Below, piece by piece: positions 1-14,721 of a stretch of DNA of 64,000 bases. This DNA is from Micromussa lordhowensis. Lineage: Eukaryota; Cnidaria; Anthozoa; Scleractinia; Lobophylliidae. How positions within the stretch are numbered: the first letter of the stretch is position 1; the number at the start of each line of letters is the position of its first letter. The DNA lies in the NCBI GenBank assembly GCA_964020085.1, contig OZ026605.1:14775048-14839047 (forward strand), in the 5' to 3' direction. The translations under genes and the position numbers were made by a program. The notes below the pieces were generated by a model, which had not been told where the DNA came from, did no database searches, and was given only the letters and a program-made list of their open reading frames with translations.

Positions 1-1309
1 AATAAATTGATACAGGTACAAAAATCCGTTAACAGACACTATAGCAGTTGATTCATACAACATGCTCATGATAGCGATATCAGCCATTAGTCTCTCACGG
101 CGAGGAGTACGAAAACTTCCCCAAGGAGCAGATGTTCTTTTGCCAATCACATGACAAATATGATCAGTGACAACCATGGTGCTTCGTTCTATGACTTCTG
201 CAGCTCCGTGAATTATTCCAAGAACAGCAATAGATTGCAAACTGTCAAGATCCGCTTGTAAAACTCGAAACATAACCGCTGAGCAACAGTACAGCGGTGT
301 TAGTAAGACATAGGAATATCCCGGATGAATACTCTTTGAGCATAATTGCTGAACAGAAACTCGTAAGATTACTTTGAGAAAGACTCCAATAAGAGGAGAG
401 AAAAGTGCGATTAGAAGTTTACCATCCTTGCCTTGTTTGTTATACGCTGAGTAAATAATTTTAGCCACAGGAATTCCAAGAATTACTAGAAAAATGAGGG
501 CAACTGTCATTCGAAGGAAAAACTTGACTTGACTTCTCCTTCTCTGTCGTATACAGAAGTGAACAGTTACAAAATAAACTTGCAAACACAGACTTATAAC
601 AGAGATAATGTTGACTGGAATCAGTTGTAAAGAAGTTGGTTTGGAATGAGATATTCCTAAGGCTTGCAGAGCTATGATGTAAAATGCGTCCAAACAAGAT
701 CCAAAACAGGAAACCAACATCAGTTTCCTTTTCACGCCCATTAACTGATATGGACGAAATAGAAATAGCGCAATCACAAAGTGCGAAAGCTGTAGCATAG
801 TACCACGGGTCACAAGCGAAATTGATGGACTTCTTTGGGTGAAATTCACAGTTGAATACTGTTTTATAACATAAATACGAGATCAACACGTATACTGAAC
901 CTATGATGGTGACAGTTAGTAGTGAAATCAAAGCTCCAATGTACATTGATTTACAAACTGTTTGAAGAGGGGATGGTCTGAGTCGCTTCCAAGCCATTTC
1001 TCCATCTTCATCTTGTTGATCTTCCTGCGTTTCTTCGTTTTCCTCTGGCGAACACGCGTTTATAACCCTTATATCTGGGTGGTTGGACACTAGATAGTCC
1101 AAGCTTGTGGCTTCTCTGTCGCTGTATTCTTGATAAATAAGCTCATCAACAGGATGATAATACCATTCTCGACCTGTGCTTTGTAGAGGATCGTAACCAA
1201 AAGACTCTGCCGTGTTTTCAGGTTCTTGTGAGTTGTAGTGCTCTGTCACTCCTCGTGTAAAACTGAACACGATATGACCAAACACCTCTATCAGTCTACT
1301 GCTACTCAT
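1..1309 (-). pseudogene. multi-pass membrane protein, array copy 1, frameshifted and cut by window edge
   Basis: This is the first of three near-identical copies; its 3' part lies outside the window. Reading from the ATG at 1309 it encodes the same N-terminal cytoplasmic region and first membrane segment as the intact copies. It then loses frame because 26 bp present in copies 2 and 3 are missing between 826 and 827, corresponding to about residues 160-169 of the intact protein. Downstream, the original frame resumes without other disruptions I could see, so the frameshift looks like the single disabling lesion. The shifted frame runs on to 461. A protein truncated after the first membrane segment is unlikely to function. 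The family itself is unrecognised (see the copy at 11,191-12,816). Confidence 0.8.
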
Positions 1310-1599
1310 TGTTGCTTCAGGAGAACTAAACGAATAGTTTAAGGTTTCTTCAAGAAGTATCAAACTGTGATATTAACGTTCAGGTTTTATCCACGTCTTG
1401 TGATGCATGGCATTGTCTGCTACAATAGGGTATTTTTACTTGGTTTTAAACGGAAATGTCGATCCTGCTTACGAACCTTGAAATATATTAAATTCCGCTT
1501 TGTTTCAAACCAAGCACCACAATTGAAACAGGAAACAGGAGACAGGATCGTACCTAGAGGGATTGTTCGCAATCTTATACAGCATTTCCAATATATTGA

Positions 1600-1716
1600 A
1601 ATTCTAACATGGCTCCAAGGCTTGGGGGAATAAAACAAAAGAGATTATTCATCCCTCAACCTCGATATGATTCCGTTCGTTTTATTCCCCGAAACCTCGG
1701 AGTCAAGTTAGAATTT
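1600..1716. repeat. hairpin MITE-like element between the divergent genes
   Basis: Imperfect inverted repeat. The left arm begins ATTCTAACATGGCTCCAAGG and the right arm ends with its near reverse complement (GAGTCAAGTTAGAAT). The same element sits at the equivalent place in unit 2 (about 13,100-13,218), so it predates the duplication. Confidence 0.55.
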
Positions 1717-1920
1717 TAATTTATCGGAAATGGTTTGCTGCTTCTTCTGCCTAAACAGTGACAAGATATTACGGAGAAATGAGTATCATTTCAAACATTG
1801 TTATGTTCAGCAGTTTTGACGCGAGTTCAAAAGGCTGTTAGTATTCAGCGGCAAAAATTGTGTTCATTTGCTAGTTATGTTCGGGTAACCATATCAGATT
1901 TCCTAGCGTCATTTTTGTGG

Positions 1921-1957
1921 CAGACCTGATCACGTGACAGGTCCTGATCACGTGAAA
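1921..1957. promoter_or_regulatory. paired E-box direct repeat in the head-to-head spacer
   Basis: The 13-bp unit CCTGATCACGTGA is repeated, giving two CACGTG E-boxes 18 bp apart (1931-1936 and 1949-1954). It lies in the roughly 720-bp spacer between the divergent membrane-protein gene and the first ECD exon. In unit 2 (13,441-13,475) the second box has changed to CACATG. The position suits a shared control region, but function is inferred from the motif alone. Confidence 0.3.
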
Positions 1958-2028
1958 ACTGATGACTTTTCATTCGGAACTAAACTTATTTATTGCTGTG
2001 TTAATGTTTCTTTGTCTTATTACTACAG

Positions 2029-5909
<3,881 letters not shown>

Positions 5910-8584
5910 CTGAGAGGGGCAGAACTAATTCACCGAAATTACGTTCAGTTCTTGGTTTGCTATTGAGTACGGACGAGATCACCGGCTCATATCGAAGTGC
6001 AAAGACAATGATTACTTGTAGGGCTGTGTTGCCAGGGGACGTAGGTGCGAAATCGAGGACAAAATCGAGTATCCCTGGGTAATTCTGAGACATGCAGTGC
6101 ACTATCAGTTGCCTCAAACCGAGACATTGGTGAAGACTATTGCGAGGTGGGGTAAAAGGGGATATTTTACATGACGCTTAAGGACGGTGCCTACTAAATA
6201 AGGTTTTTGCGCCAGGAAAAAGTAGATCTTTGCAAGGTTTATTGGAATCCACAAAGACAAATTGGAGTAGCCATGCATTTTTTCGAGATAATTATCCTTG
6301 AATCTCGACAAAAATGCTGACATCAGCATTTTTCTGAAAAAAGAATTAAAGGATATTTCTTCACAGATTTTAAAAGATCTTAAAACTGCATGGTAAATGG
6401 TGACATGAAAACCATTTTTGGTATGTTTTTAATAACAAAATCGTTGCAACGGCGATTCTAGGGTCTCTGACAGCCTTCCTCTGGTTCATCTAAAATACAG
6501 TCTAAATACCTTTTGTTCACAACCAGAAACTAATCACATGTTGAATAGGCTTGCCCACTTCCATTTCATAACATAAAATGTAGGGGTAACCACGCGTTAG
6601 TATTAAAAAACTTAAAGTTATTGATTTAGAAAACTTTTATGGTGTCCGTTATAATTTCCCTGTCACCTCCCCAGTAAAGTAAAACATTTGCGTATCTCGA
6701 CCTTCTTTTGTGCGCGTACTATCACCATCTGCAGGTACATGTTTACAGTTGGATCTCAGTATAATTTTCGACAGATAACAGCTAGTTTTTTAGCTGGAAG
6801 ACGTTAACAGTTGGTGTTTAGCGACACGCTGCTATTCTGGTGTTCCTAGTTTAAGTACAGGTTCATTAAACTTGATTTGGTTACAGCGTTTAATAATCCA
6901 TGGTTACAGTAGGAAAATTTTGCTTTCATTTTAGCCGTGTACTTTGTAGCGTAGTCGTCGATTGCGTCAGTGTCAACCCCAGCGCGCGCGTGACGCTTAA
7001 CCCATGCCTTGCGTGATGCGCAGAACGTTTGCGCACTAACAAAAATAGCCACCGTCCTTCAAGTGCCCATGTTCGCGTGTGTCAATAGAAAGATTGAGCG
7101 TTTAAAAGGCAAACTGTAAACACCAGATTGTTGTTGACTCTGTTTTCTTTACCTTGAATTATTAATAACTGAGCCATCCTAAAAGAGACTACTTAAATGA
7201 GTTACTACAACCTACTCACTTTTGTGTACAAAGGATCTGGAAAGAAGCAAACTGACAACAATTTTTATGAAAATGACGACACATTTGAAGCTTAATTTGT
7301 AAGACATGTTTCGGTCGCTCAACGACCATCTTCAGTTGAAAGTAGAATTAAATTGAAGTTACATTTGAATTTATAATATAATCACTAAAATACTAAACTG
7401 TACAAGCGCGAATAGGAGAAGACAAAACAGAAGTCTACACGGAATTTCGATTCTAGTTGCTACGTTTTCTAGTTAAACCAGGGCTGTACTGGTAGTGTAG
7501 GTTGTGCTTTTTAAAAAGCATCGGAAAAATTCGAAAATGAAGTCCAATTAAAATAATATTACTGAATTCAGACAGTGAGTGTTTTCTTGGTGGTAGCGCA
7601 CAGACAAGTCAATAAATTAAACAAAAACGTTTTCCACAGCTCACATTATTTCCGTATTTGACCGAGAGCCCGTAATAACAAGCGAACGTCTGTTGAGAGG
7701 CTAAGCCTGAAAGTTGTTAAGTTTTAGAGATACGAGGATGAATATGTTCCTCAAATATGTATTCACATTTTGCCACTTTGGAAACAAGCTTTTTATGTTG
7801 CGATAAAATGGCATCCAAATTGTACTTGCACATATTTTACTTCACCATCAGGTGATGGCAATTGTAGTACAAGGCGTCGAGTTTAGATAACTTTTATAAA
7901 ACCGGCATGAGATCACGCACCAGCTAAGTCTTAGTCATTTTAATTTGAGCACAAAGGTAGCTTGGTCACTTGCAGAGCAAGGGCCGGAAAACAAAGTTTT
8001 GCCCGAAATGGAAAAATACTGGCTTTTTTCAATCTACTCTTTTGGGAAAAGTGGTTAGATCACTGATGTCATCATTCTGACTGGGGCGGAAAAGCACCAT
8101 GGGAAACGTTGCTAAAAATAGATCACAAGTACATCCCTTACCAAGAACTTTCCACAGGGCCCCTGATTTAGTTAAAATTCCCCGCTGTACCACTGTGCAG
8201 AAACACTCAACAGCACGGTTGAAATTTTCGTCGAAAAAATAATCATAGTCGATCTGTACTTAGACAATTTTTATTTCAGTGTCTTAAGGCGAGCATAAGG
8301 AAAAATACGTACTTTTCGCATACGCTGGAATTCGTTGTCTCCATATTTTCGGTTCTTTTTTTAGCCTTGGAGATTATCTCCACTACTGACGCCAGTTTGG
8401 GATCCAAGGTTGAAATTTTCACTCCAATTTTTCTTCCCCAAGTCGTCACGTACTTGTTACATGAAACGTTGCACAGTGTGTAAAAATGTTCAAGTAAAGC
8501 GCTTGCATGTGATTTAAAGGGAATCAGTTTGCCTTCCTTCTCCAGTATATATTTATTTTATGTATATTTACATGTACGATATAG
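5910..8584. other. unit 1 spacer downstream of ECD
   Basis: No convincing exon was found in 2.7 kb. It aligns with about 17,981-20,345 of unit 2, but with visibly more substitutions and indels than the flanking blocks. The only distinct element is the short insertion at 7,232-7,398. Confidence 0.5.
7225..7405 (-). mobile_element. small insertion with 7-bp TSD carrying a hammerhead-like motif
   Basis: This segment is absent from the matching position of unit 2 (about 19,158-19,165), so the empty site is visible in the same window. It is flanked by TGTACAA at 7225-7231 and again at 7399-7405, a direct target duplication around about 167 bp. The minus strand contains CTGAAGA (7335-7329), a stem-loop TGGTCG/CGACC, GAAA (7312-7309) and CATGTC (7308-7303), in the order of a type I hammerhead core. 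Hammerhead motifs are known from Penelope-like retroelements and retrozymes; membership of either is inference. Confidence 0.5.
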
Positions 8585-10014
8585 GTGGAAAATGATCCTA
8601 AAGGATCAAGATGGGAAAAATTCTTAGCTTGTCTGACAGAGCAGGTAACACTCTGTAACCTTCTTCTCTTTTCTTACAACCTTTTCACTGCGACCAGATT
8701 CATTGGGAATTTACCGGGTTTTCGCTTTTTTCCTTTTAGCTTATGCTTGGTTTGTATGTGACCTCGTTTTGTTTCTGTCCTGCTCTTTCAAGGAGAACTT
8801 GAAGACTCAAGGCTGCATCAAGAAGATGGCAAAGCACCAATTCAGTGAAACGTTTGTAGGTGAAACAGGTAAAGTGAACAACTTTCATATCGGTGCTAAG
8901 CCATTGAATTTGCGCTTTGAAAAGCTGTTTCAGAGCTCCAAAAAGTGCCGTTCATTTGTCCGGGACAAGTGAATTTTCCCACCGGGCACGTGAGTTTTCA
9001 TTCTCATTAACCAATGAGCAAGAGATCATGCAAGCCACCTGCCAACTATAAATAAACAAAAAAGTAAACTAAGAATTGCTCAAAGCAAGCAAAATCTGAA
9101 AGCTGCTTGTCCGAAGGGCAAGCTGGAATTCTCTAGCCCTGTGTTTTATGTAGCAATTCTAATTATTCCCTGGGCGCTCAGAATTTTGCAAAACAGAGTT
9201 GAACCACCCCAGATTCTTACGGCGAATTGTTTTTGCAAATCATTGTACAAAAGAAAATAGTTTGTTATCAAGAAATCAAGAATCAAAACTTTTTTCCTCC
9301 ACGTCTTGAAGACAAATTCGACAAAGTTAGAAAAACGCAAATACAGTCGAACTTTCCGTAAGCGACCACCTAAAATGTGAAGCCTAGTTGGTGGTTTACG
9401 AGAGTTTAGACCATATTGAATCAAAAATTTACCTCATTAGAATATGGTAACTGCAGAAACTTACCCCATGAGCAAATGCCCATGCAATGTTTTATTCATG
9501 TGAAAAGTCAATTTCGAGAAAAAAATCCGGTTCTTCCCGTTGAGAAATCTCCGTCTCTTGAACTACCAAGGAAAACGATAATGCTTACCTTATTATCAAA
9601 TTTTCCTCTCTATTATCTGTCAAGTACGCTTACGCTTACGGGAGGTTAAATACGAAAGAAAATTTCAAACTTTTGGCACTAAAGGTGGTCGCGGTCGCTA
9701 ACGAGAGGTTGCTGCTTGCAAGAGGTTCCAAATATAATGATTTGACTTGGAAACTTTTGGTATTTTGGAAAACTGGTCGCTGAGGAGAGTTAGTTGCCAC
9801 CGGAGGTTCGACTGTATATGAACAACTCTAACGCTTCAGTGCTTTTGTCTGGACTATCTGCTTAAGTAAAACATGGAACACTGTTTTATTTCTGTTTGCT
9901 TCAAGTAGTTGTTTATGTAACTTCAGGTCTTATCCAGGGCAGGTTATTTTGACGATGCTGAAAGATGCTAAAATAGATGTGGAAAAGATGAAAGAAGAAA
10001 TACTACTCTGGTAG
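8585..10014 (+). CDS. unidentified gene, three putative 3' exons, unit 1
   Basis: Three candidate exons join in phase: 8585-8644 (begins VENDPKGSRWEKFLACL), 8793-8868 (begins ENLKTQGCIKKMAKHQF) and 9938-10014 (QVILTMLKDAKIDVEKMKEE, then ILLW and stop). They are flanked by AG and GT. The piece is about 70 aa and looks helical and charged; I do not recognise it. No upstream exons were found between ECD and 8585. A 320-bp deletion in unit 2 (junction near 20,364) removes the first two exons, while the third (21,698-21,774) is unchanged. This is either the end of a real gene whose unit 2 copy is broken or a chance set of ORFs; the phase agreement favours the former weakly. Confidence 0.35.
9341..9818. 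mobile_element. MITE with ATACAGTCGAAC inverted ends, unit 1
   Basis: The left end ATACAGTCGAACTTTCCG and the right end CGGAGGTTCGACTGTAT are inverted repeats, and the interior is non-coding. The orthologous insertion in unit 2 spans 20,811-21,578 and is longer because a second element landed inside it. It lies in the intron before the last putative exon of the unidentified gene. Confidence 0.6.
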
Positions 10015-10299
10015 GTAAGATGGTAAGAGAAATTTCATTGAATAGACTCTTAAATATTTATTTTTCTTATTATATTCAAAATATACAATTTTATATGATT
10101 AATAGGGAAACAAAAATTAAATATTAAATTAAACACTTAATTTAAGTGTGGAAGTATTTAGCGCTACTGTACTAATTGAGGACACTGAAACAGGCAAACA
10201 AATTTTGTAAATTAAACAGAAACTTGTTAAAAATTCCAATTGGCGGGAGGCTGACCAGTTGGCTATTTACAAAGCGAGGAGGAGTTCAATCTGGGGCCA

Positions 10300-10385
10300 C
10301 CAAACACAAATCCATCCAGTGGCAGGGAGGAGGATTTGAACCCAGGACCTCCGGTTTACAAATCCAGCGCCCTGGTCACGATGCC
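10300..10385 (-). mobile_element. tRNA-derived SINE head, unit 1
   Basis: The minus strand reads a B-box-like GGTTCAAATCC preceded by a tRNA-like segment containing GGGCGCTGGATT. The counterpart in unit 2 is at 22,061-22,146. It is a repeat, not a functional tRNA. Confidence 0.45.
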
Positions 10386-11190
10386 TCCAAAACAAACAAT
10401 TGTAAACTATGTAAAAACACAAGTAGAAGCACCAAACAACTTTGATACGTAATGTAACAAACCATAGTTAAAAGATGGTTATGAAACCCTGCAAAGTTCT
10501 TGTTAAACAATTCGCTTCTCTGGCCTTGACCATGCTCACAGCACGATATGTAATAAAAAAGGTTTCGGTTATGTAATTAATGCATAGTGTATGAGCGGAA
10601 AACAAAAGATTGTTCGCAGTCGTGGAAATTACAAAATAAATCTTACGATCTTCTTTTGTTCCTTTGAAGTTTGCTAGGCTTTTTAGCTACTACCCTTGAA
10701 TAAACACGTGAAATACCATGTTTCGTCATATTATCATTTCAGATAGAAGTCCTATCACCGTTTATGGAGCTCTCCTCATATGTCTCCATACATTTCCTGT
10801 AAAAAAATTGGAAAACATTGATCATAGATATCAAGGTAACGGTCCCTTAGTAGTCGGTTTCCTTCGTCTTATTAACAGAATGCTTGAACTTTTATTGTGT
10901 TTTGTCCAGTAACGTTTTCTCGATGTTGCAATCCTGTGTTGATGTTCCGCATCTGATGATGGCGGAACTCAGTTTCTTCTTCAGCTTGTTATGTTTAGAG
11001 AGTTTAACTAGTCATGTTTTGATTTCCACTTAAATGAAATGTTTCAGACGAGAAGGCCCACCGATATATAAGGCAGGCCACATGAGTTTTGAAACGTAAA
11101 ATTCAGATGAAATTCACGTTTTTCAGACATGAATCGAGTAAAATGTTGTGCTGCGCTCTACTGAGGTTTTGTGGGAGCGTTTTGCTAACT
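10386..11190. other. 3' side of membrane-protein gene copy 2
   Basis: I see no supported coding exon. On the minus strand an AATAAA lies at 10,896-10,891, about 300 bp past the stop codon at 11,191, and could serve as poly(A) signal. The equivalent spot in unit 2 (about 22,650) reads AATAAC. The block 9,860-11,500 is nearly identical to 21,620-23,260. Confidence 0.4.
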
Positions 11191-12816
11191 TTAAGTAAAC
11201 GGCATTTTACAAGTCTGATTTGAGAACTTGCTAAAGCGTTCGTGTACAATTGGTAAAAGGTATTTTTTACTCCATAACGCTACTGCAATAGCAGTTATTG
11301 TTGCTACTGAAATGTGTCTTTTCCATCGTCTTCGCCAAACAGCCATGACAGCTATATTCTGATAGCGAGTCTCGATCGCCAGAGAGACACTGGTGAAAAA
11401 CCACTCGATCACTAGTTGAACTGAAGTCGTGATAGCAAAAGACTGTAGCAGCTCTAAAACGGAATCGTCTTTTAAGTAAATAAATTGATACAGGTACAAA
11501 AATCCGTTCACAGACACTATAGCAGTTGATTCATACAACATGCTCATGATAGCGATATCAGCCATTAGTCTCTCACGGCGAGGAGTACGAAAACTTCCCC
11601 AAGGAGCAGATGTTCTTTTGCCGCAAATCACATGACAAATGTGATCAATGACAACCATGGTGCTTCGTTCTATGACTTCTGCAGCTCCGTGAATTATTCC
11701 AAGAACAGCAATAGATTGCAAACTGTCAAGATCCGCTTGTAAAACTCGAAACATAATCGCTGAGCAACAGTACAGCGGTGTTAGTAAGACATAGGAATAT
11801 CCCGGATGAAAACTTTTCGAGCATAACTGCTGAACAGAAACTCGTAAGCTTACTTTGAGAAGGACTCCAATGAGAGGAGAGAAAAGTGCGATTAGAAGTT
11901 TACCATCCTTGCCTTGCTTGTTATACGCTGGGTAAATAATTTTAGCCACAGGAACTCCAAAAATTACTAGGCAAATGAGGGCAACTGTCATTCGAAGGAA
12001 AAACTTGACGTGACTTCTCCTTGTCTGTCGAATGCAGAAGTGACTCGTTAAGAAATAAACTTGCAAACACAGACTTGCAACAGAGATGATATTGACTGGA
12101 ATCAGTTGTAAAGAAGATAGCTTTGAATGAGATATTCCCAGGGCTTGTAAACCTATGATATAAAATGCGTCCAAACAAGATCCAAAACAGGAAACTAACA
12201 TCAGTTTCTTTTTTACGCCCATTAACTGATATGGACGAAAAAGAAATAGCACAATTACAAAATGCGAAAACTGTGAAATAGCACAACTGATCACAGTCGA
12301 AATTGATCTCATCCATTGTACATTTAATGGAATGGACTTCTTTGGATGAAATTCACAGTTGCTTACAGTTTTAGAACATAAATATGAGATCAACATGTAT
12401 ACTGAACCTATGATTGTGGCAGTTAGTAGTGAAATCAACGAGGCAACGTACATTGATTTACAAACTGTTTGAAGAGGGGATGGTCTGAGTCGCTTCCAAG
12501 CCATTGCTCTATCTTCATCTTGTTGATCTTCTTTTGTTTCTTCGTTTTCCTCTGGCGAACACGCGGTTATAACCCTTATATCTGGGTGGTTAGACGCTAG
12601 ATAGTCCAAGCTTGTGGCTTCTCTGTCGCTGTATTCTTGATAAATAAGCTCGTCAACAGGATGATAATACCATTCTCGACCTGTGCTTTGTAGAGGATCG
12701 TAACCAAAAGACTCTGTCGTGAATTCAGGTTCTTGCGGGTTGTAGTGCTCTGTCACTCCTCGTGTAAAACTGAACACGATATGACCAAACACCTCTATCA
12801 GTCTACTGCTACTCAT
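11191..12816 (-). CDS. multi-pass membrane protein of unknown family, array copy 2 (541 aa)
   Basis: Intact single-exon ORF. The start MSSSRLIEVF is shared by all three copies, which is why I prefer it. Residues 1-120 are hydrophilic and acidic (a run rich in E, D and Q at 89-103). About ten or eleven hydrophobic segments follow at roughly 123-147, 171-193, 205-227, 236-260, 272-296, 306-327, 338-358, 365-395, 418-446, 456-482 and 500-524. Basic loops (VKKK at 201, RTPRRER at 410, WRRRWKR at 494) suggest orientation. There is no signal peptide and no motif that I can tie to GPCR, transporter or channel families; a gustatory-receptor-like fold is possible but unsupported. It is transcribed away from the ECD exons. 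Protein differences from copy 3 are few and mostly conservative. Confidence 0.75.
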   Translation of the reverse strand: MSSSRLIEVFGHIVFSFTRGVTEHYNPQEPEFTTESFGYDPLQSTGREWYYHPVDELIYQEYSDREATSLDYLASNHPDIRVITACSPEENEETKEDQQDEDRAMAWKRLRPSPLQTVCKSMYVASLISLLTATIIGSVYMLISYLCSKTVSNCEFHPKKSIPLNVQWMRSISTVISCAISQFSHFVIVLFLFRPYQLMGVKKKLMLVSCFGSCLDAFYIIGLQALGISHSKLSSLQLIPVNIISVASLCLQVYFLTSHFCIRQTRRSHVKFFLRMTVALICLVIFGVPVAKIIYPAYNKQGKDGKLLIALFSPLIGVLLKVSLRVSVQQLCSKSFHPGYSYVLLTPLYCCSAIMFRVLQADLDSLQSIAVLGIIHGAAEVIERSTMVVIDHICHVICGKRTSAPWGSFRTPRRERLMADIAIMSMLYESTAIVSVNGFLYLYQFIYLKDDSVLELLQSFAITTSVQLVIEWFFTSVSLAIETRYQNIAVMAVWRRRWKRHISVATITAIAVALWSKKYLLPIVHERFSKFSNQTCKMPFT

Positions 12817-13099
12817 TGTTTCGTCAGGAGAACTAAACGAATAGTTTAAGGTTTCTTAAGAAGTATCAAACTGTGATATTAACGTTCAGGTTTTATCCAC
12901 GTCTTGTATGGCATTGTCTGCTACAATAGGGTATTTTTACTTGGTTTTAAACGGAAATGTCGATCCTGCTTACGAACCTTGAAATATTAAATTCCGCTTT
13001 GTTTCAAACCAAGCACCACAATTGAAACAGGAAAGAGGAGACAGGATCGTACCTAGAGGGATTGTTCGCAATCTTACAGACCATTTCCGATATATTGAA

Positions 13100-13218
13100 A
13101 TTCTAACATGACTCCAAGGCTTGGGGGAATAAAACAAAAGAGATCATTCATCCCTCAACCTCGATGTGATTTCGTTTGTTTTATTCCCGGAAGCCTCGGA
13201 GTCAAGTTAGAATTTTAA
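13100..13218. repeat. hairpin MITE-like element, unit 2
   Basis: Counterpart of 1,600-1,716, with the same inverted arms and small differences. It sits in the spacer between membrane-protein copy 2 and the first ECD exon of unit 2. Confidence 0.5.
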
Positions 13219-14130
13219 GATATCGGAAATGGTCTATTGCTTTCGCTGGCGGTTGTTTATTTCTGCCTAAACAGTGACAAGACATTACGGAGAAATGAAT
13301 ATCATTTCAAACATTGTTATGTTCAGCAGTTTTGACACGAGTTCAAAAGGCTGTTAGTATTCAGCGGCAAAAATTGTGTTCATTTGCAAGTTATATTCGG
13401 GTAACCATTTCAGATTTCCTAGCGTCATCTTTGTGGCAGACCTGATCACGTGACAGGTCCTGATCACATGAAAATGACTTTTCATCCGAAACTAAACTTA
13501 TTTATTGCTGTGTTAATATTGTTTTGTCTTATGACTACAGATGACAGCTGGTTAAACTTGACCAATCAGGATTTAGAGGACATGCTATCGAAATACAGCG
13601 ATCCCAACTCAAGAGAAACTGGCGAACTCGCAGGTGAAAATGCAGCGAAAAGCATTGTAAGTACTTACAAAAGTGCGCGTTTACAGTAGAATTCTTTTTA
13701 TCTTATCCCTCTTCTCCCGCCAACCACATATGTGCCCAGGGGATTTCAATTTGACCAACCGAAATTCGAAATATCAAATCCCCCGAGGGGAAGGGGAATA
13801 TTAAAGTCTCGAATTGAGCAGTACTTATTACTACAAATCAAGTTTTTCACGTTGCAGTACACTTCTAATGGGAGAATCTTGCTGACTTTTTCAAAGTCAC
13901 TTTACAGTGCAGTCATTTCATGTTCTCAAGTTTACGTCTTTCTTTATTCGCAGGAAACCTCGGTAGACCTGGACTCGGTGACACGCAGTTTGAAATCATT
14001 CGTGGATAAAGTTTCCAGTTACGAGGGAGCAGAATTCCCCGGGTAAACGGCTTGTTTTATCAATTTCTTTTACTTGTTGCTTTCCTCTCCTTCAGCAATG
14101 CTCAGTATTTTATTCGTCTCGCAGCGTTCA

Positions 14131-14178
14131 GATAGTAGAAAGGTGTAAATAAAGGTTGTTGTTGTTGTTGTTCGTTCA
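14131..14178 (+). mobile_element. tiny 5'-truncated retroelement tail with (GTT)n, unit 2 only
   Basis: About 40 bp ending GTAAATAAAG and a (TTG)n tract are flanked by CGTTCA at 14,125-14,130 and 14,173-14,178. Copy 1 has the empty site with a single copy (GTGTTCAAAAAAGG, near 2,730). This is the 3' tip of a non-LTR element. The minus-strand insertion at 20,960-21,268 ends in the same (GTT)n and AAATAAA-type sequence. Confidence 0.6.
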
Positions 14179-14287
14179 AAAAAGGTTCTTGTGTAGTTCT
14201 TTCAAAACTGCTGCTACCAAATACAAATACTTATCGCCAATTTATGAAATCTTCTACTTTGAAGCAAATCATTAAGGGACATGTTCT

Positions 14288-14360
14288 GGTGACGCTGTGG
14301 CCTCATGGCTAGAGCGCTGGACTCCGGATTGAGTGTTCTGGGTTCGAGCCCTGGCCGAGT
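14288..14360 (+). mobile_element. tRNA-derived SINE head, unit 2
   Basis: Counterpart of 2,845-2,917, with the same A-box and B-box-like stretches. Copy 1 and copy 2 differ by a few bases, and in unit 2 the body just downstream is cut by a further insertion at 14,426. Confidence 0.5.
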
Positions 14361-14425
14361 CATTGTGTTGTGTTCTTAGGCATGACACTTTAGTCTCACA
14401 GTGCCTATGTCTGCCCCAGGAATAT

Positions 14426-14721
14426 TTAACAATTATTCCATGAGCCCGAGTTGCGTAGCGCGAGTTGCTTATAATCACTTGATATCCAACAAGGGCAAAT
14501 GGAATAATTGTTTTAGTAAATTCTCAAACCGGGGTCGTTGCCGCCGATTTTTATTTCGGCCATTATAGAGGGCTGAAGTTGAAAACTTCGTGCGGAAAAT
14601 TTTTAAACTTGGCGCACTATTTTCCATATGACGTAAAACTCCGACTATTGGCTCATAGTCGTAGTTTTTTAGCCAATCCAAAAGCTAGAAATGCAATAGT
14701 CGGAGCTGAGAATTTACTAAG
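14426..14721. mobile_element. double-hairpin element inserted in unit 2 only
   Basis: Unit 1 reads AGGAATATAATAGATAGC across this site, and unit 2 has about 296 extra bases. The insert folds as two consecutive palindromes: CAATTATTCCAT pairs with ATGGAATAATTG, and TTTAGTAAATTCTC pairs with GAGAATTTACTAA. There is no coding capacity. The matching empty site in unit 1 shows that it arrived after the duplication. Confidence 0.6.

Noticed and set aside
10718..10912. 64-aa plus-strand ORF identical in units 1 and 2
   Set aside because: Identity is explained by the highly similar DNA block; the preceding acceptor-like site gives a stop in the phases that fit the upstream exon.
11942..12316. 124-aa minus-strand ORF, repeated at 23,701-24,075
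   Set aside because: It overlaps the 541-aa membrane protein in another frame and is conserved only because the copies are nearly identical.
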